Positions 1 through 11,089 of a DNA stretch of 64,000 nt are shown one piece after another. The DNA lies in assembly GCA_951812925.1 (NCBI GenBank), contig OX638369.1, forward strand, positions 40,729,061 through 40,793,060, written 5' to 3'. The notes under the pieces were generated by a model that worked only from the letters and a program-made list of their open reading frames with translations, was not told where the DNA came from and made no database searches. Both the position numbers and the translations under genes were made by a program. Positions within the stretch are counted from its first letter, which is position 1. Every line of letters begins with the position of its first letter. The stretch comes from Calliopum simillimum (lineage: Eukaryota; Arthropoda; Insecta; Diptera; Lauxaniidae).

Positions 1-1
1 A

Positions 2-250
2 ACCATTATAGAGTGGTACAAGAGCAAGAATGAACATTTTGTTCCCAAAAGGGCGAATCCACTTAACTGCTCAGAACTACGAACCTTTGAGAGATATTGG
101 GCCTTAATGAAATTGAATCTTTAAAGGAGTAATAATGCTGCAAAAAAATTACAAAATTTCAAAAATAAGTGGAGAAGGTCGTACGGTACCCGCAACGAAA
201 CAACTGTACAAACTTTATGAAGGGTCTTGAGAAAAAAGTGAAATATTTTA
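2..250 (+). pseudogene. IS630/Tc1-like transposase, decayed C-terminal part
   Basis: The frame starting at base 2 reads the C-terminal part of a DDE transposase. It includes LRTFERYWALMK, which corresponds to the family's usual 'RPIE-x-FW' block; the E there is normally the third catalytic acidic residue. Further on it reads NFKNKWRRS and ETTVQTL, which fit the end of the same family. In-frame stops are at 122, 218 and 239. The N-terminal and central domains lie before the window. In life the enzyme would cut and paste its own element in the nucleus; this copy is dead. The exact lineage within IS630-Tc1 is not certain, and no terminal repeat is recognisable downstream. Confidence 0.6.
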
Positions 251-960
251 ATAGAAAATGAAAATTTGTTAATAGTTTTAAGGTTATTTATATGTATTTG
301 TTATACTATTCATTAATAAAAAAAGAAAAAAAAAATTTTAAAAAATCATTGAGTATTTTTTTATTGATGAAAAACAAAGTATTAAATTTTTCTGGGACAG
401 TCCTTGTTTACAAAATTCGTAATTTTTTCGACAGACATGTACTGACAGTATGTAGGAAACTTTTAAGTGGTGATAATTTATTTTCGTAACTGGGAAGTGA
501 TGTCAATATAAGATGCTGTTGACGCTCCTTTCCAAATTACAGCTCTCGACTACATGCGGAGAACCTATTTATCATGTACATCAAAAAAACAAAAAATTAA
601 GCCTCGATTTTTAGTAGGTTTAAATGGTTAACTATATAAAGTCAGTGAATACCATTTATAATTTATCAGTACAAATTAGTTCATTAACCACAAGAGTTTT
701 TGATAAAAAAACATTTATTTCACCAACACGTGCTGTGGGTAATATCTTTTTCAGATGGGGAATCTAGCGGCAGTTTTTATGACGAGTCTGATGGTAATTA
801 TATGTAATTCGTTAACTACAAAGGAAAAAAATGATAAAAAAATGCATACAATGTAATACCCTTTATTCAGAAGATCGCCGCACAGTGGGGCAAGGAGCTC
901 TCATATGTGGCATCAAATAAACAGAGCTACGCACTGCAACCAAATTACATATATATACTA
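251..960. other. AT-rich stretch, nothing recognised
   Basis: Only short chance reading frames and A-runs are seen. No repeat of the families found elsewhere in the window was recognised here. Confidence 0.5.
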
Positions 961-1430
961 AGGGTGGATCACTTAAGCCTTCAACAAAATTTGGTCGAAT
1001 TTGAACAAGAGGGCGTGGCACCTCCCATACAAGCCAAATCTTAAAAACTCTATGCTGATGGTACTATCTGAGATAATTAAACCAAATTTCGCACACTTGC
1101 TACCAATAGTATAGGTAAACTCTGGTCGGAAAATTTGCGGATTCGGATAAGAGGGCGTGGTACCACCCATACAAACAAAGTCTTACAAACTATACTGAGG
1201 GTACTATTTGAGATAATCAAACCAAATTTCGTACACTTGCTACCAATAATATAGGTAAACTCTGGTAGGAAAATTAGCAAATTCGGACAAGAGGGCGTGG
1301 TACCTCCCATACAAGCAAGATCTTAAAAACTCTATATTGAGAGTGCTTTCTGAGATAATCGAAGCAAATTTGGTACAATTGCTATGAATAGTAAAGGTCA
1401 GCTCTGATAGAAAAATAAGAGACACGCTTT
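961..1430 (+). mobile_element. DINE-1-like element, tandem-unit part only (3 units)
   Basis: Three tandem units each carry 'GAGGGCGTGG-ACC-CCCATAC', with the GGGCGTGG core at 1011, 1153 and 1293, so the period is about 141 bp. Each unit continues with 'GAGATAAT-AA-CAAATTT' and 'AGGTAAACTCTGG'. The same unit makes up the central array of the complete DINE-1-like copies at 48.3 and 61.7 kb. The 5' TATACCC end and the 3' hairpin end are missing, so this is an old fragment. The small minus-strand reading frames here are by-products of the repeat. Confidence 0.65.
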
Positions 1431-2190
1431 CAGGTATTTTGACCAATATTGGGACTTGAAATGAGATAATTTCTTACTTAAGTGCCCGTGATGACCACCT
1501 GTCGTCTTTTCCATCTGTTTTAATAAAAAATCGAATTGCTGTTCAAAATTATCCTGTCCAGAACTACACATAATGTTTTTAAGTTCTTGTCTCGTGACAA
1601 ATAATAAGTTAGAGGCCATTTGTAAAACAAAATTAGAAATTTTAAATAATGTCGGCAATGCAAGAAAAAATATTTTATTTAAGGTTACGTTCCAAAAATC
1701 GATATAAATTTTAAAGGAGCAAAAAAGAGCAAAATTTTCTTGTCGCTTCTAGAAGTCAATACTAAACGGAATATTTTTGAATCATAGCTAATGATTGGAA
1801 AGGCTTGGAACCTAATTAAATTATCTATTATTTATTTAATTTCGTAAAATTTTTCTTCTCCATTTTATTTAACTTACCAACCTAAATGTGTTAACATTTT
1901 TAAGGAAAAAAACATGTTTGTATACGGTTACATACCTGGAGATGAAGGCTCCATGGTCAAATAACATTAAATGTTAATAAACTTTAGCAAAAAACTGCTT
2001 TGATTAATATGGAAATAACTTATAAAAATTATTTCAGTCTACAAAGTTGAAGTTTAGCGTGCTTTAGTGATGAAATGGGTGTGTTACTAGTCATTTGAAA
2101 AATGGCAAATAATACGTTGGTTAATATTGTACTTAACCTATATAAAAGAATATCGTGAAATAACATTTAATTTTTTGAATTATCGCCAGG
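1431..2190. other. AT-rich stretch, nothing recognised
   Basis: No open frame, terminal repeat or known repeat unit was recognised. A minus-strand frame of 86 codons (1398-1658) resembles nothing I know and overlaps the repeat edge. Confidence 0.4.
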
Positions 2191-2194
2191 TATT

Positions 2195-2323
2195 GAGAGT
2201 ATCTGCCCCAATGTGCGCCGTGGCGAATTTTGGGTTGAATGTGTAATCTGACGTTCTTGGAGTCATGAAAAATGTGCCGAATGTGGAAGTGACATTTTTA
2301 TATGCAACTTCTGTACCAAATAA
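2195..2323 (+). pseudogene. Cysteine-rich short remnant (two CxxC pairs)
   Basis: The frame from 2195 to the TAA at 2321-2323 reads a cysteine-rich peptide with one internal stop at 2249. Its end contains CAECGSDIFICNFC, two CxxC pairs spaced like a small zinc-binding knuckle, two residues before the stop. A cysteine-rich tail of this sort ends some transposases (piggyBac-type is one possibility), so the most economical reading is the 3' end of a dead transposase. No matching upstream domain was found. The assignment is inference only. Confidence 0.25.
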
Positions 2324-2336
2324 ACACGTGGTCCAT

Positions 2337-3175
2337 ATAACACTACACTTTTTTTTATCTTCATTTTGAGAATTTTCAGTTTTTTAATTTTTTTCTTTAT
2401 CCTGATGAGATATTTATCTAAAAGTGAATCAGAATAAAGGTAAATTGTTTCCTTTAATGAATGACATAAAATTAATTGTTTTGTTTTATGTATTTTGGGT
2501 TTTATTTAAAAAAGAAAAATTGGTGGTCCATATTTCCCTCCCTTACCCTACTTTTTAACTTATATAAATTGTAATATGTACATTAAAGACATCTTTATTT
2601 ATGAAAACACTTTCTTAACCATAAATGAAAAAATTCCGCAAAAAACGCTGAAAAACGATCAGTTTTGTCAACTTCCGATGATATTAAACAACGTGATTTA
2701 TTTTTGCATATCAAGTAGCAATACCGCAAAAGCCTCAAACTAAGTAAATGGCATTGTAATAGAGAATGCTACTCATTGTCTACTGTAATAACAAACAAAA
2801 ACAAAGCGAAGATTTTTTGCATTAAAAAATAACAAATTCGCACGTTGGTAAATAAACAAATGTTTTAATTCAAATTACAATAATTGAAGCGCCTCTTTGT
2901 TAGGGTGGCTGCACACAAGCAATAAAATATCGCAACGATAGGAAATGCGCGAGTGAGTGATGGATTATTTTACTACATCAATTTGTATGAAAAGTAAATT
3001 AATGATTTTGATGATACATGGAATCAATGTTTATTACATAACTCCTGATTCAAAAAAGTTCCCACTTCCCTTAAGGTAAGGTAAGGGAGCGAGTAAGCAT
3101 ATTCATTAAAGACTGCTCATAACCAGGACGCGGATTTTGATACCCTTAAAAACATCGAATTATTACACAACATGA
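2337..3175. other. AT-rich stretch, nothing recognised
   Basis: No gene or repeat family identified. Confidence 0.4.
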
Positions 3176-3177
3176 AC

Positions 3178-3290
3178 AGTGTTTATAAACATTATTTATA
3201 AATATTATGTATAAACATTGTTTATATATTTGTAAACATTGTGCATAAACATTATTTGTTAAGATTGTTCGTAAACATAATAAGAAATCT
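3178..3290. repeat. Degenerate short tandem repeat, 'ATAAACATT' type
   Basis: About seven imperfect copies of a TATAAACATTATT-like unit follow each other, with spacer lengths of roughly 12-16 bp. It looks like an old minisatellite and has no coding potential. Confidence 0.6.
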
Positions 3291-3709
3291 AAGTACTTGT
3301 GTAAATGTTTTCATGTACAACATTCACCATCAGAACTTCTAACACTCGTGTGCAGCACTACTTATTTACTGGTAATTGAATTCTTTTATCAACAAGTGCT
3401 GCTACATTTATTTTTGTTGTTGGTTTTTCTTTTTTCTTTTTTCTTTTTCTTTCAATTTCAACTGTTTGTTTTTATAAACAAAATTGTTATCTTGTATTTC
3501 TTATGCCAACAAAGATTATCAATTTATTAAATTAAATTAATTTAATTATAAAATGTCAACATTTACTTTATGAGAGCACATGCTTGTGAGTGATACTCGA
3601 TAGACTTTGGTGTTTGTCGATAGTTCAGGTTGATTGCACTTTCAATATAGGAAAAGTTGTAGACTATTGCATGTAGTTGCAGTTTTTATATACATACATA
3701 CTATATGTA

Positions 3710-4566
3710 GGGGAACTGATGCTATTGTGGTATAGGTAATCTTTTTTGAAATTTGCAAGAGCAAATTTTTTTATGCTGATCAGTGAAATATTGGCTACAG
3801 AATATTTTTCAATAAAATGTGTGCAATTTCATCAAAAAAAGTTATTGAGCAAAATCTGAAAAAAGTCAAAAAATCTGTTTTCAAAAACTTGGCAGGTAAT
3901 GTGGTATGTATGGTAGGGTCATTCGGTATATATAGTATATATATAATATATACTGATCAGTACTTGTAAAGTGGGTGGGTAATGTGGTATACTTATACCA
4001 TATAACCAAATATAAAATTTGAAAGATACAATATGAAACAAGTTCATAGTAATATTACATTTACATTGGTTCTTAAACTCATAGTTTTTATAAAAAAATA
4101 AACAAAAATCAAAAAAATGTTAAGAATAACAAGAAATATTCATATACCACATTAGCGAATCCCGACTATACCATACTGGACAATTTTTTGAAATTACAAA
4201 ATTCTAAAAATAAAATGGGAAACTTTGTGAATTTACACAGTTAAACACTTATTTCGCAATACTTAGCACTTACCTTTATTGAATATACAATGTATATTAT
4301 ACATAAATAAAACTTCACCAAAAAGACACTTTTTCTTAACAAAATTTTTTTGCAAAAAATCCCGAAAAAAAAATCAACCACACGCGACTTAAAATTAGTT
4401 CAACTGACATCGAAAAAATTTTGTTTGGTGCACGACAGCAACACATCCCTGGTTTTTCATGTTTTCAGACAGGATAAGAGCAGTAACGTTCGCAGTTTCT
4501 TACCCAAATCGGAGATATGCGACTATAGCACATTGAAAAACTATACCACAATAGCATCAGTTCCCC
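3710..4566. mobile_element. Terminal-inverted-repeat element, pogo-like MITE
   Basis: Perfect inverted termini begin GGGGAACTGATGCTATTG at the left and continue for about 26 bp. The right end at 4541-4566 is their exact reverse complement. TA dinucleotides flank both ends (3708-3709 and 4567-4568), as expected for the Tc1/mariner/pogo group. The motif TGTGGTAT recurs inside the element near both ends (about 3727, 3898, 3980; reversed near 4143 and 4545). These subterminal copies could be transposase-binding sites. No transposase is encoded. The 73-codon frame at 4350 runs into the right terminus and resembles no protein I know. Confidence 0.75.
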
Positions 4567-4568
4567 TA

Positions 4569-5209
4569 TAGGAAACAAAAACAACAATTAATAAAGAAAT
4601 GGTTTTTTTCTTTGAAATTGAGATATATTTCATTTCCATTATCTTAAGTTGTTATTCAATCTACTGACATATTCCTTTGGGTAATCCAATAAGTAAAGTA
4701 CAGAATGAATTTTTTTACAATATTTTTATTGTTTAAGAAGAAATATGACTTTTAGAATATTCTAGAATTTTCTTTCAAAATAATGCATTTTGATTTATAA
4801 TAACTTGGCCATTTAGGCACCAACTACCAAACATTTTTACAAATACTTAGCTGATCAAAAACTGTCAACTAACCTTCTTTTTTTCCGCATATTTTCTTAA
4901 ATTTCCTCTGATTTTGAGTATTGCTGTACATATATTAGTATCATGCTGCATGACCAGAAATATATTGAAAATTGTATAAATTAAATAAAGGTTCTTATCT
5001 CAAATGAGAAATCGAAACCTTGAAAGTTAAGACGTATAAAAAATAAAATCAAATAAATGAGTAGCAAAAAAAATTTCTTCATTTCTTCAGAATAATTGCA
5101 TTTTTATTACACATCATTCTTCAGCTTTAAACATTTTTCCTCCGTGGCGACCCCTAATGAAATTTTCCGTAGAATATTTTTGAAGAACATTAGTTTCTGA
5201 CAATGTAAT
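4569..5209. other. AT-rich stretch, nothing recognised
   Basis: No feature could be supported between the two small inverted-repeat elements. Confidence 0.4.
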
Positions 5210-5555
5210 GCCCCAGACAGACCAAAGCTTAAATCTAGTTATAGACGTAATAATGCGAATGTTATTATTGCATGATTTTAGGCATTTTTAAAAAACATAT
5301 TTCATAGACATTGACTCAAAGAAAATTTCCTAATTTAGGGGCCAAGAAATTCTAAAACATCAAAAACAAGATTAATAGTGAGTTAAGCATCAGAAAAGCT
5401 AATTCGAATTTTTTTTTGGACCCTGAGTTGGGAAATTTCTTTTAGTCAATGTCTATGAAATATTTAGTTAAAAAATGCCTAAAATCATGCAATAAAAATA
5501 TTCGCATTATTACGTTTATAACCCAGATTTAAGCTATCGCACACTGCGCTGGCCC
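5210..5555. mobile_element. Inverted-repeat MITE, family shared with 17.5 kb
   Basis: The two halves are inverted copies. AGCTTAAATCT near the left end is matched by AGATTTAAGCT near the right, and internal GCATGATTTTAGGCATTTTT (5268-5287) by its reverse complement around 5475. A second copy lies at 17535-17870 with the same arms. The outermost bases at the right, reversed, read GGGCCAGCGCAGTG, which resembles hAT-type termini, but no clean target duplication is visible. There is no coding capacity. Confidence 0.7.
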
Positions 5556-5645
5556 ATGGACAAAAATAAATATTTTTTGTGACTCGAAACCTAACAATAT
5601 TGGTATCAATCGATAGGTAATTGTATAAATAAAATAAAACCAAAA

Positions 5646-6948
5646 TATTTAGGGGAAAAACTCAGTTTTGGCTACGCTGTGACACTTCAAAGTTGAGATA
5701 TTTTTCAAAAAAAAATCATGTTTTGTTCAATTCGTTTTGGGTTAATTTAAACAAATAATTGACAGCTGTCAAAATCAGTCAACAAAATAATTTTATCTTG
5801 TGTGCATCATTATTATTTTTCACGATGAATAACTTCGAAAATTGGAGAAAAAGACAGCATTTGCGGGAGGTTCTGTTGGGTCATTTTTTTGCAAAGAAAA
5901 CTGCTGCGGAAAGTCATAGTTTGCTTGTAGAAGTTTATGGGGACTATGCTCCAGCTGAATCAAGCTGTCGTGAGTGGTTTCGACGGTTTAAAAGTGGTGA
6001 TTTTGAATGTCGAAGGCAAAGAATGTCCTGGTCAGCCGAAAAAGTTTGAGGATGAAGAATTGGAGGCATTACTCGATCAAGATTCATGTCAAACGCAAGA
6101 AGAACTTGCAAAACCATTGGAAGTTGATCGAGCAACAATTTCCAGACGTTTGAAAGCCTTGGGAATTTTTCAAAAGATGGGAAATTGGGTGCCATACGAG
6201 TTGAAGCCAAGGGACGTCGAACGCCGATTTTTGATGTCCACAATGCTGCTTGAACGCCACAAAAGGAAGGGTTTTTTTGCATCGTTTTGTCACTGGCGAT
6301 GAGAAGTGGATCCATTACGATAATCCCAAGCGCAAAACAGCGTATGTCAAGAAAGGTGAGGCCGGCCCATCACAGCTGAAGCCAAATATTCACGCTTCGA
6401 AGGTAATGCTCTGTATTTGGTGGGACCAGCTAGGTGTGATCCATTATGAGCTGTTGCCAGGTGGCCAAACCATTAATGCTCAACTCTTTCGTCAACAATT
6501 GATCCGATTGAAGAGGAAAACCCAGGCAGAGCGGCCAAAGTATGCGACCAGACACGAGTCAATCATTTTCCACCACGATAACGCTCGGCCACATATTGCT
6601 GCCCCAGTCAAAAATTATCTGGAAAACAACGGATGGTAAATTTTGCCTCACCCGCTTTATAGCCCAGACCTTGCACCATCTGACTACCATTTGTTTCGAT
6701 CGATGCAGAATGCCCTATCAGGAATACGGTTCACTTAAGTTCAAGATATCGAAAATTGGCTCGATTTATTTTTGGCCGCCAAGCCGGCGCAATTTTTTTG
6801 GGATGGAATTCATAAATTGCCTGAAAGATGGGGAAATGTTGTAGCTTCCAATGGACAATTCTTTGAATAAAATATATTGTAACATTTTTCCATAATAAAG
6901 CATCAAATTTCGCTAAAAAATTCCGGTTTTTAAGTTGTACACCCAATA
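5646..6948 (+). mobile_element. mariner element (irritans-like), nearly full length
   Basis: This is an element of about 1.3 kb, the usual mariner size, flanked by TA at 5646-5647 and 6947-6948. The right terminus (6921-6946), read in reverse, is TTGGGTGTACAACTTAAAAA. The left terminus from 5648 (TTTAGGGGAAAAACT) matches it only in part, so the left inverted repeat is degraded. Between them lies one broken transposase gene. The 3' untranslated stretch (6871-6920) contains AATAAA-type signals. Confidence 0.8.
5825..6870 (+). pseudogene. mariner transposase, broken by two frameshifts and two stops
   Basis: The reading starts at ATG 5825 (MNNFENWRKRQHLREVLL), the helix-turn-helix DNA-binding domain, in frame to about 6010. 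A frameshift there (between the 'ESSCREWFRRFKSGDF' and 'CPGQPKKFEDEELEAL' blocks) moves to the frame that runs to about 6265. A second shift at the 7-T run near 6271 opens the catalytic domain. All three catalytic aspartates are visible: TGDEKW, HDNARPH and SPDLAPSDYHLF. The last two are separated by 34 residues, the DD34D signature of mariner. Stops lie at 6637 and 6736, and the natural end is TAA 6868-6870 after NGQFFE. It cannot make active enzyme. The subfamily (irritans) is recognised from motif wording and not tested. Confidence 0.9.
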
Positions 6949-7269
6949 CAAAAATTTTTTTTTTTTTTTTAAATGCTTAAAATGAAAAATTTGCATGATA
7001 TATAAAATTTATGTTGAAAATTTTCTTTTGTTTTTTTTTAACACAAATAGTCTCAAAAGTACAAAAAACATTATTTCTGCAACGTATATTTTAAAAATAA
7101 ATAAAAAAATCGTTATGTATGGGGCTGAAGAAAATCGTCCTAAATACCTGGTATTTAGCAAAACTATAAAGTTTACAACAAAACTGATATAATTTTTGAG
7201 CTCACCGACCCTAAATTACCGAACTTCATTGATATCCAACCACTCCTTCTATTTTTGATCATTGCTTGT
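6949..7269. other. AT-rich stretch, nothing recognised
   Basis: A long T-run (about 6955-6970) is followed by AT-rich DNA with no recognisable feature. Confidence 0.4.
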
Positions 7270-7420
7270 ATGGGCTCAACGCACTGTGTGTCGTCTATCT
7301 GGGGCATAAGAGATGGTTTACAGTGTCAAGTGCATTTGAAAAGTCAAGCAAACCAAGAAGTGTTATATATCCTTCATTATATAATGACCTTAGTACCTGG
7401 AGACCGATCCCTGCTCGGTA
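7270..7420 (-). pseudogene. LINE reverse-transcriptase fragment
   Basis: The minus strand reads LYNEGYITLL followed by GLLDFSNALDTVNHLLC. This matches the reverse-transcriptase block with the first catalytic aspartate found in Jockey/CR1-type non-LTR retrotransposons (usual form 'LLDFSKAFDTVNH'). A stop follows a few codons later and nothing on either side continues the domain. It is a small dead fragment. The plus-strand 72-codon frame over it is a shadow. Confidence 0.6.
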
Positions 7421-7489
7421 CACAGTATAATTTAAATCGAATGACACCTCATTTGTCAAAATGGGTACAGTAGTTTAAAATTAAAATTA

Positions 7490-8320
7490 AAAGTTTTAAG
7501 TGGGCGTGGCATAAATTAAATATCGCCAACTTTTTGTTCAGTACAAGTGAGCCATGATCAAAAATAGCTTACCAAATTTTATTCAAATATCTTACAAAGT
7601 TTGTGAGATGAAACGTTAAATTTTTTTAAGATGGCACGCCTACTTTTAACTAAAAAGTGAATAATGGCATTCCTTCGATGCTGCCCACTTTTCGTTTATC
7701 ACAAAGTATTGTCAAGCTGTACCCACCCACTGGATTTCATCAACAAATTTTGCATCATTTTCGAGAAATAACATTTAACGTGTTTTACTTGTAAGGGAGG
7801 TTCCCCGCCCACCGGCCATATTTCGCTAACTTTCAGTTTTAAGGTGCCGCATAGCAAGTAGACTCGGTAGACCCAAAACCAACTGGAAGAGGTCGCTGGA
7901 AAAGGAAATCCAAGAATCAGGAAAGTCGTGGCAAGAGATAAAAGTCATCGCAAGGGATCGACAAATGGAGAGATTTCATATTGGCCCTATGCTCCTCCTA
8001 GGAGTTAAAGGAGAATACATACATATACATACATACATAGCAAGTAGACTCCCTACAGTTAATTTCAGAAAGATTGCTTCAATGGTTTTCTATTTATAGC
8101 AAAATATTGAAGGCGGTGCCACGCCCTTTTTTGAAATTTCCTAATAAAATAATATGCCTCATAATATTTTTGGCTATCAGTGTTAAAACCTCTTAAATTT
8201 TCATTTAAGCCGTTTTTAAGACAAATCAAATTCGTTAAATAAGAAATCCGTGGCACTCCTTTTATTTTGCCCACTTTTTGTCAGTTTAATGTTGTTGGCA
8301 ATAGGCATCTGTGTACCAAA
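7490..8320 (+). repeat. Dispersed repeat with GTGGGCGTGGC-type motifs
   Basis: Old repetitive DNA with scattered 'GGGCGTGGC' and 'GTGCCACGCCC' blocks (7501, 7640, 7795, 8113, 8252). Part of it (about 8041-8085, CAAGTAGACTCCCTACAG onward) reappears inverted at 57600-57660. It is interrupted by the LINE fragment at 7866-8035. Similar GC-richer motifs are common in fly intergenic repeats; no family name is claimed. Confidence 0.5.
7866..8035 (+). mobile_element. 5'-truncated LINE 3' end with 16-bp target duplication
   Basis: The insert is bounded by a perfect 16-bp direct repeat, CATAGCAAGTAGACTC, at 7850-7865 and 8036-8051. It opens in a frame reading GRPKTNWKRSLEKEI and then SWQEIKVIARDRQMERFH. 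That is the C-terminal tail of many LINE ORF2 proteins ('GRP-x-TW-R-LE-E ... A-DR-x-WR'). It ends with GGAGTTAAAGGAGAATACAT and an ATAC-type microsatellite tail. Two shorter copies of the same 3' end occur at 42362-42402 and 57557-57594. This is a textbook target-primed, 5'-truncated insertion. Confidence 0.85.
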
Positions 8321-8324
8321 TTGC

Positions 8325-8372
8325 ATCAGACCAAGACTGCTATGGTCTTGGTCTTGGTTTGCTCATCACTAA
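8325..8372. mobile_element. hAT-like MITE, right-end fragment
   Basis: The text GGTCTTGGTCTTGGTTTGCT followed by CATCACTA matches the right terminus of the complete element at 43944-44260. The left terminus (TAGTGATGA) is not found upstream, so only the end remains. Confidence 0.55.
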
Positions 8373-10539
8373 TTATTGAGACAGTATGTAATACAGAAAT
8401 ATTTGCTATAAAATTTCACTTCTAGTTGATGAACACTAAAAAGTCGAAATTTTATCCCGAATCCCAAAAAATCGCTAAAATCAGGAACTTTATATTTTCC
8501 GGTGTTCTAACAATTTCCGCTCACGTTGCATACAATTTTAATATTTGGACAGTAGCAGTGGCTATTCATTCTCAATTCTTTTACAACTCAAATGTCAAAA
8601 CACACGTTTGACGTTTGGTGCCATTTGAAAAAACTATAGTTCATTCACATTATGACATTACTTTAATATACTCAATGTACAAAGATCAATAATATGCAGC
8701 TAAAATAAAAAGCTATTGCATGAGTAGTTTTAATTGAAAGCGCTAGCTACATTCAACTATTTAAAATCATTTCGTTAGAATTACAAAAATAAACTGTGAT
8801 ATTTTTAAATCGATAATAAAATTTATTTGATTTTCTTTGTGCTCTAATTAAAAATTTTCTTTGTGATTTAAAATTCCAAGCAAATTTAATCGAAATGTAA
8901 ATGGAAATTGCCACAAATATAATATTTTCCTACAACAAAATCATTGAATACTTGAAATTGAAAAGTGATGATTGCATTCAATTAGTGGAAACGTGCTTTA
9001 CACTTGAATGAAGCCGTCCGAGTGATCGCAGTGCAATCGAAAGAATTTCTCACATTTAATACGCCGCAATGTCTACAAACATAGATGGGGAAAGAGTCAT
9101 GAACGTGTTAAGTGCCTCGAATTAGATAGAGTTCTAATTGAATTAATACGGCAATTTGAGTAATAAATATTTTAAAAGTAATTAAGTCAATTAGTATTAG
9201 ATACAATCAAATTGATTGCCAGTTTGTTAACATATTAAATAATAAATAATATTATTAATAGATTATATACATTAAATCAGAAAGTTAAAAAACATAAAAT
9301 TGAGCACTTAAAAAACTTAAAATCGCTATGTACACAAAGCATAAGTCTTGATGTTACATCTTATGCTTATCATTTCCTTGAAATCTTTTAAAGCACATTA
9401 AAGTCTTCTTCATACGAATGACCCAAATAAAATCAATTTAATGTCCATTTCATATCTCTTTCTCTCCAAAAACCAATCTGCTAAGGTCTCATCACTCAAT
9501 GATGACAACTGACCAACAACCAACGTCAAAAGTCGACAACAAGTTCATGACATTTTTCCTAATGCGCAATTATTTGTATAATTTTTGGGCATTTTTGGGC
9601 TAACCGCCATATAGAGCATAGGCTGCCACAAGCAAATGACGCGTGCAACACATTTGAGCCTTTTCGAATTTAACGAGCTGCTCTGTCTGCCTTTGTACAA
9701 AAATAAGGAAGAAATGGAAGCATACAAAAATATAATGACATTAAAATACCAGAAAAGAAGCCAACAATTTGGTAAATTTTATTTTTATTGTCAATTGATT
9801 TGTGAACAATGTCCTACTAAACAAACCAACAAACTGGATAATAAATGCAAATGTCCCAATTTGAAGAGCGTAATCATATTAAGAGCGTACAAATTAAATC
9901 GAATCAAATTGAATTTTACATCTCTATCCATAGCCATAAGGAATAATGAATGAAATTTAAGTTTCGCAAGATTTAAATGAATAGACACAGCTCTGCAATA
10001 GAGTCATTTAATTAGATTTTACCTTTGGCGAAGTGAAAGAAAGTTTTTCATATGGAAAAATTACATTGCAAAGGTTGAAATCAAGTGGAAATATTTGATG
10101 ATGAAAATATGTTTGTATGTATATCATCCATTCCATTCCCAGCGTAAAAAGAATAGACAATCCGATTTCGTTGAAATTTGGTACATTTTTTCGTTTCCTG
10201 TTCAGATCATTTTTGGAATGGTATGGAATTAGGATATGAGCATAAAGTAAAGTTTTCATTTTTGCCAAAAAAGTATTAAGTTTAGCACTATTTTAGTACT
10301 AAAACTACCATAAACGTTCTGTGATCTTTTTTAGAACTAACATTTAAAAAAATGCTCCATGGTCCACTTTTTAGATCAAAGACAAAAGACAGAAGACAAA
10401 ACACTTTTTCATGAGGACCAGTACAAAAATGCTACCTAACTTGTTATCCAGTTAAAGTTTTTTAATATTTCAAAATATACATGAATCGGTTTAAAACTAA
10501 ACAGCGTGCCGTTATAGTGAAAATGTACATATAAAATAG
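8373..10539. other. Long AT-rich stretch, nothing recognised
   Basis: This is one of the longer stretches without recognised mobile DNA. Frames of up to 105 codons (9636-9953 plus, 10008-10268 minus) show no domain, no repeated family text and no splice context that I can support, so I leave them uncalled. Confidence 0.4.
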
Positions 10540-10559
10540 TCATTCAGTCCTATCGGTCG

Positions 10560-11079
10560 ATGTAGGCTCATTATGTCTGCCCGAAAATGCGAGAAAAAGG
10601 TCTTCATGGTTATTGGTTTCAATAAGATGGTGCGCCATGCCACACTGCAAATAAAACAATTTAGTTTCTGCAACGAAAATTCCCTGGACGTCTGATATCA
10701 AAATGAGGCAATATTGACTGGCCACCCAGATCTCCAGACTTGACCCCTCAGGACTTCTTCTTGTGAGGATATTTGAAGAGCAAAGTCTACGCCAGCAGAC
10801 CCCAGACCATTGACGAGCTCAAGGAAAACATTTGTGCTGAAATCGCCGCTATATCACCCGAGATGCTCGAAAAAGTAATGGAAAACGCAGCAAAAAGGTC
10901 ACATTTTGTTTTGGTCAATAAAGGCGGTCATTTGATTGATGTTATATTCAAAAACTAGTCTCATTACACTGTAAAGGTCAAAATTGAATAAAAATTACTC
11001 ATCTATGAAAATCGGTTGATTTTTTTTTTCAAAGTTATTCAATGGTTACATACCGTCATAAAAGATGGCGCACCCTGTA
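10560..11079 (+). pseudogene. mariner-type transposase, C-terminal half with right terminus
   Basis: The frame that ends at TAG 10956-10958 reads, with several stops, WFQ*DGAPCHTAN, then WPPRSPDLTPQDFF and KSKVYASRPQTIDELK. These are the second and third catalytic-aspartate blocks of an IS630/mariner transposase. The distance between D of QDGAPC and D of TPQDFF is 41 residues, which recalls DD41D mariners. The last 61 codons are open. After the gene comes a terminus reading GATGGCGCACCCTGTATA (about 11064-11081), typical of this group. The left terminus and N-terminal domain are missing. The element sits directly against a LINE fragment at 11090. Confidence 0.75.
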
Positions 11080-11089
11080 TATATAAATA

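Noticed and set aside
5944..6315. Minus-strand 123-codon frame
   Set aside because: Shadow of the mariner transposase on the other strand.
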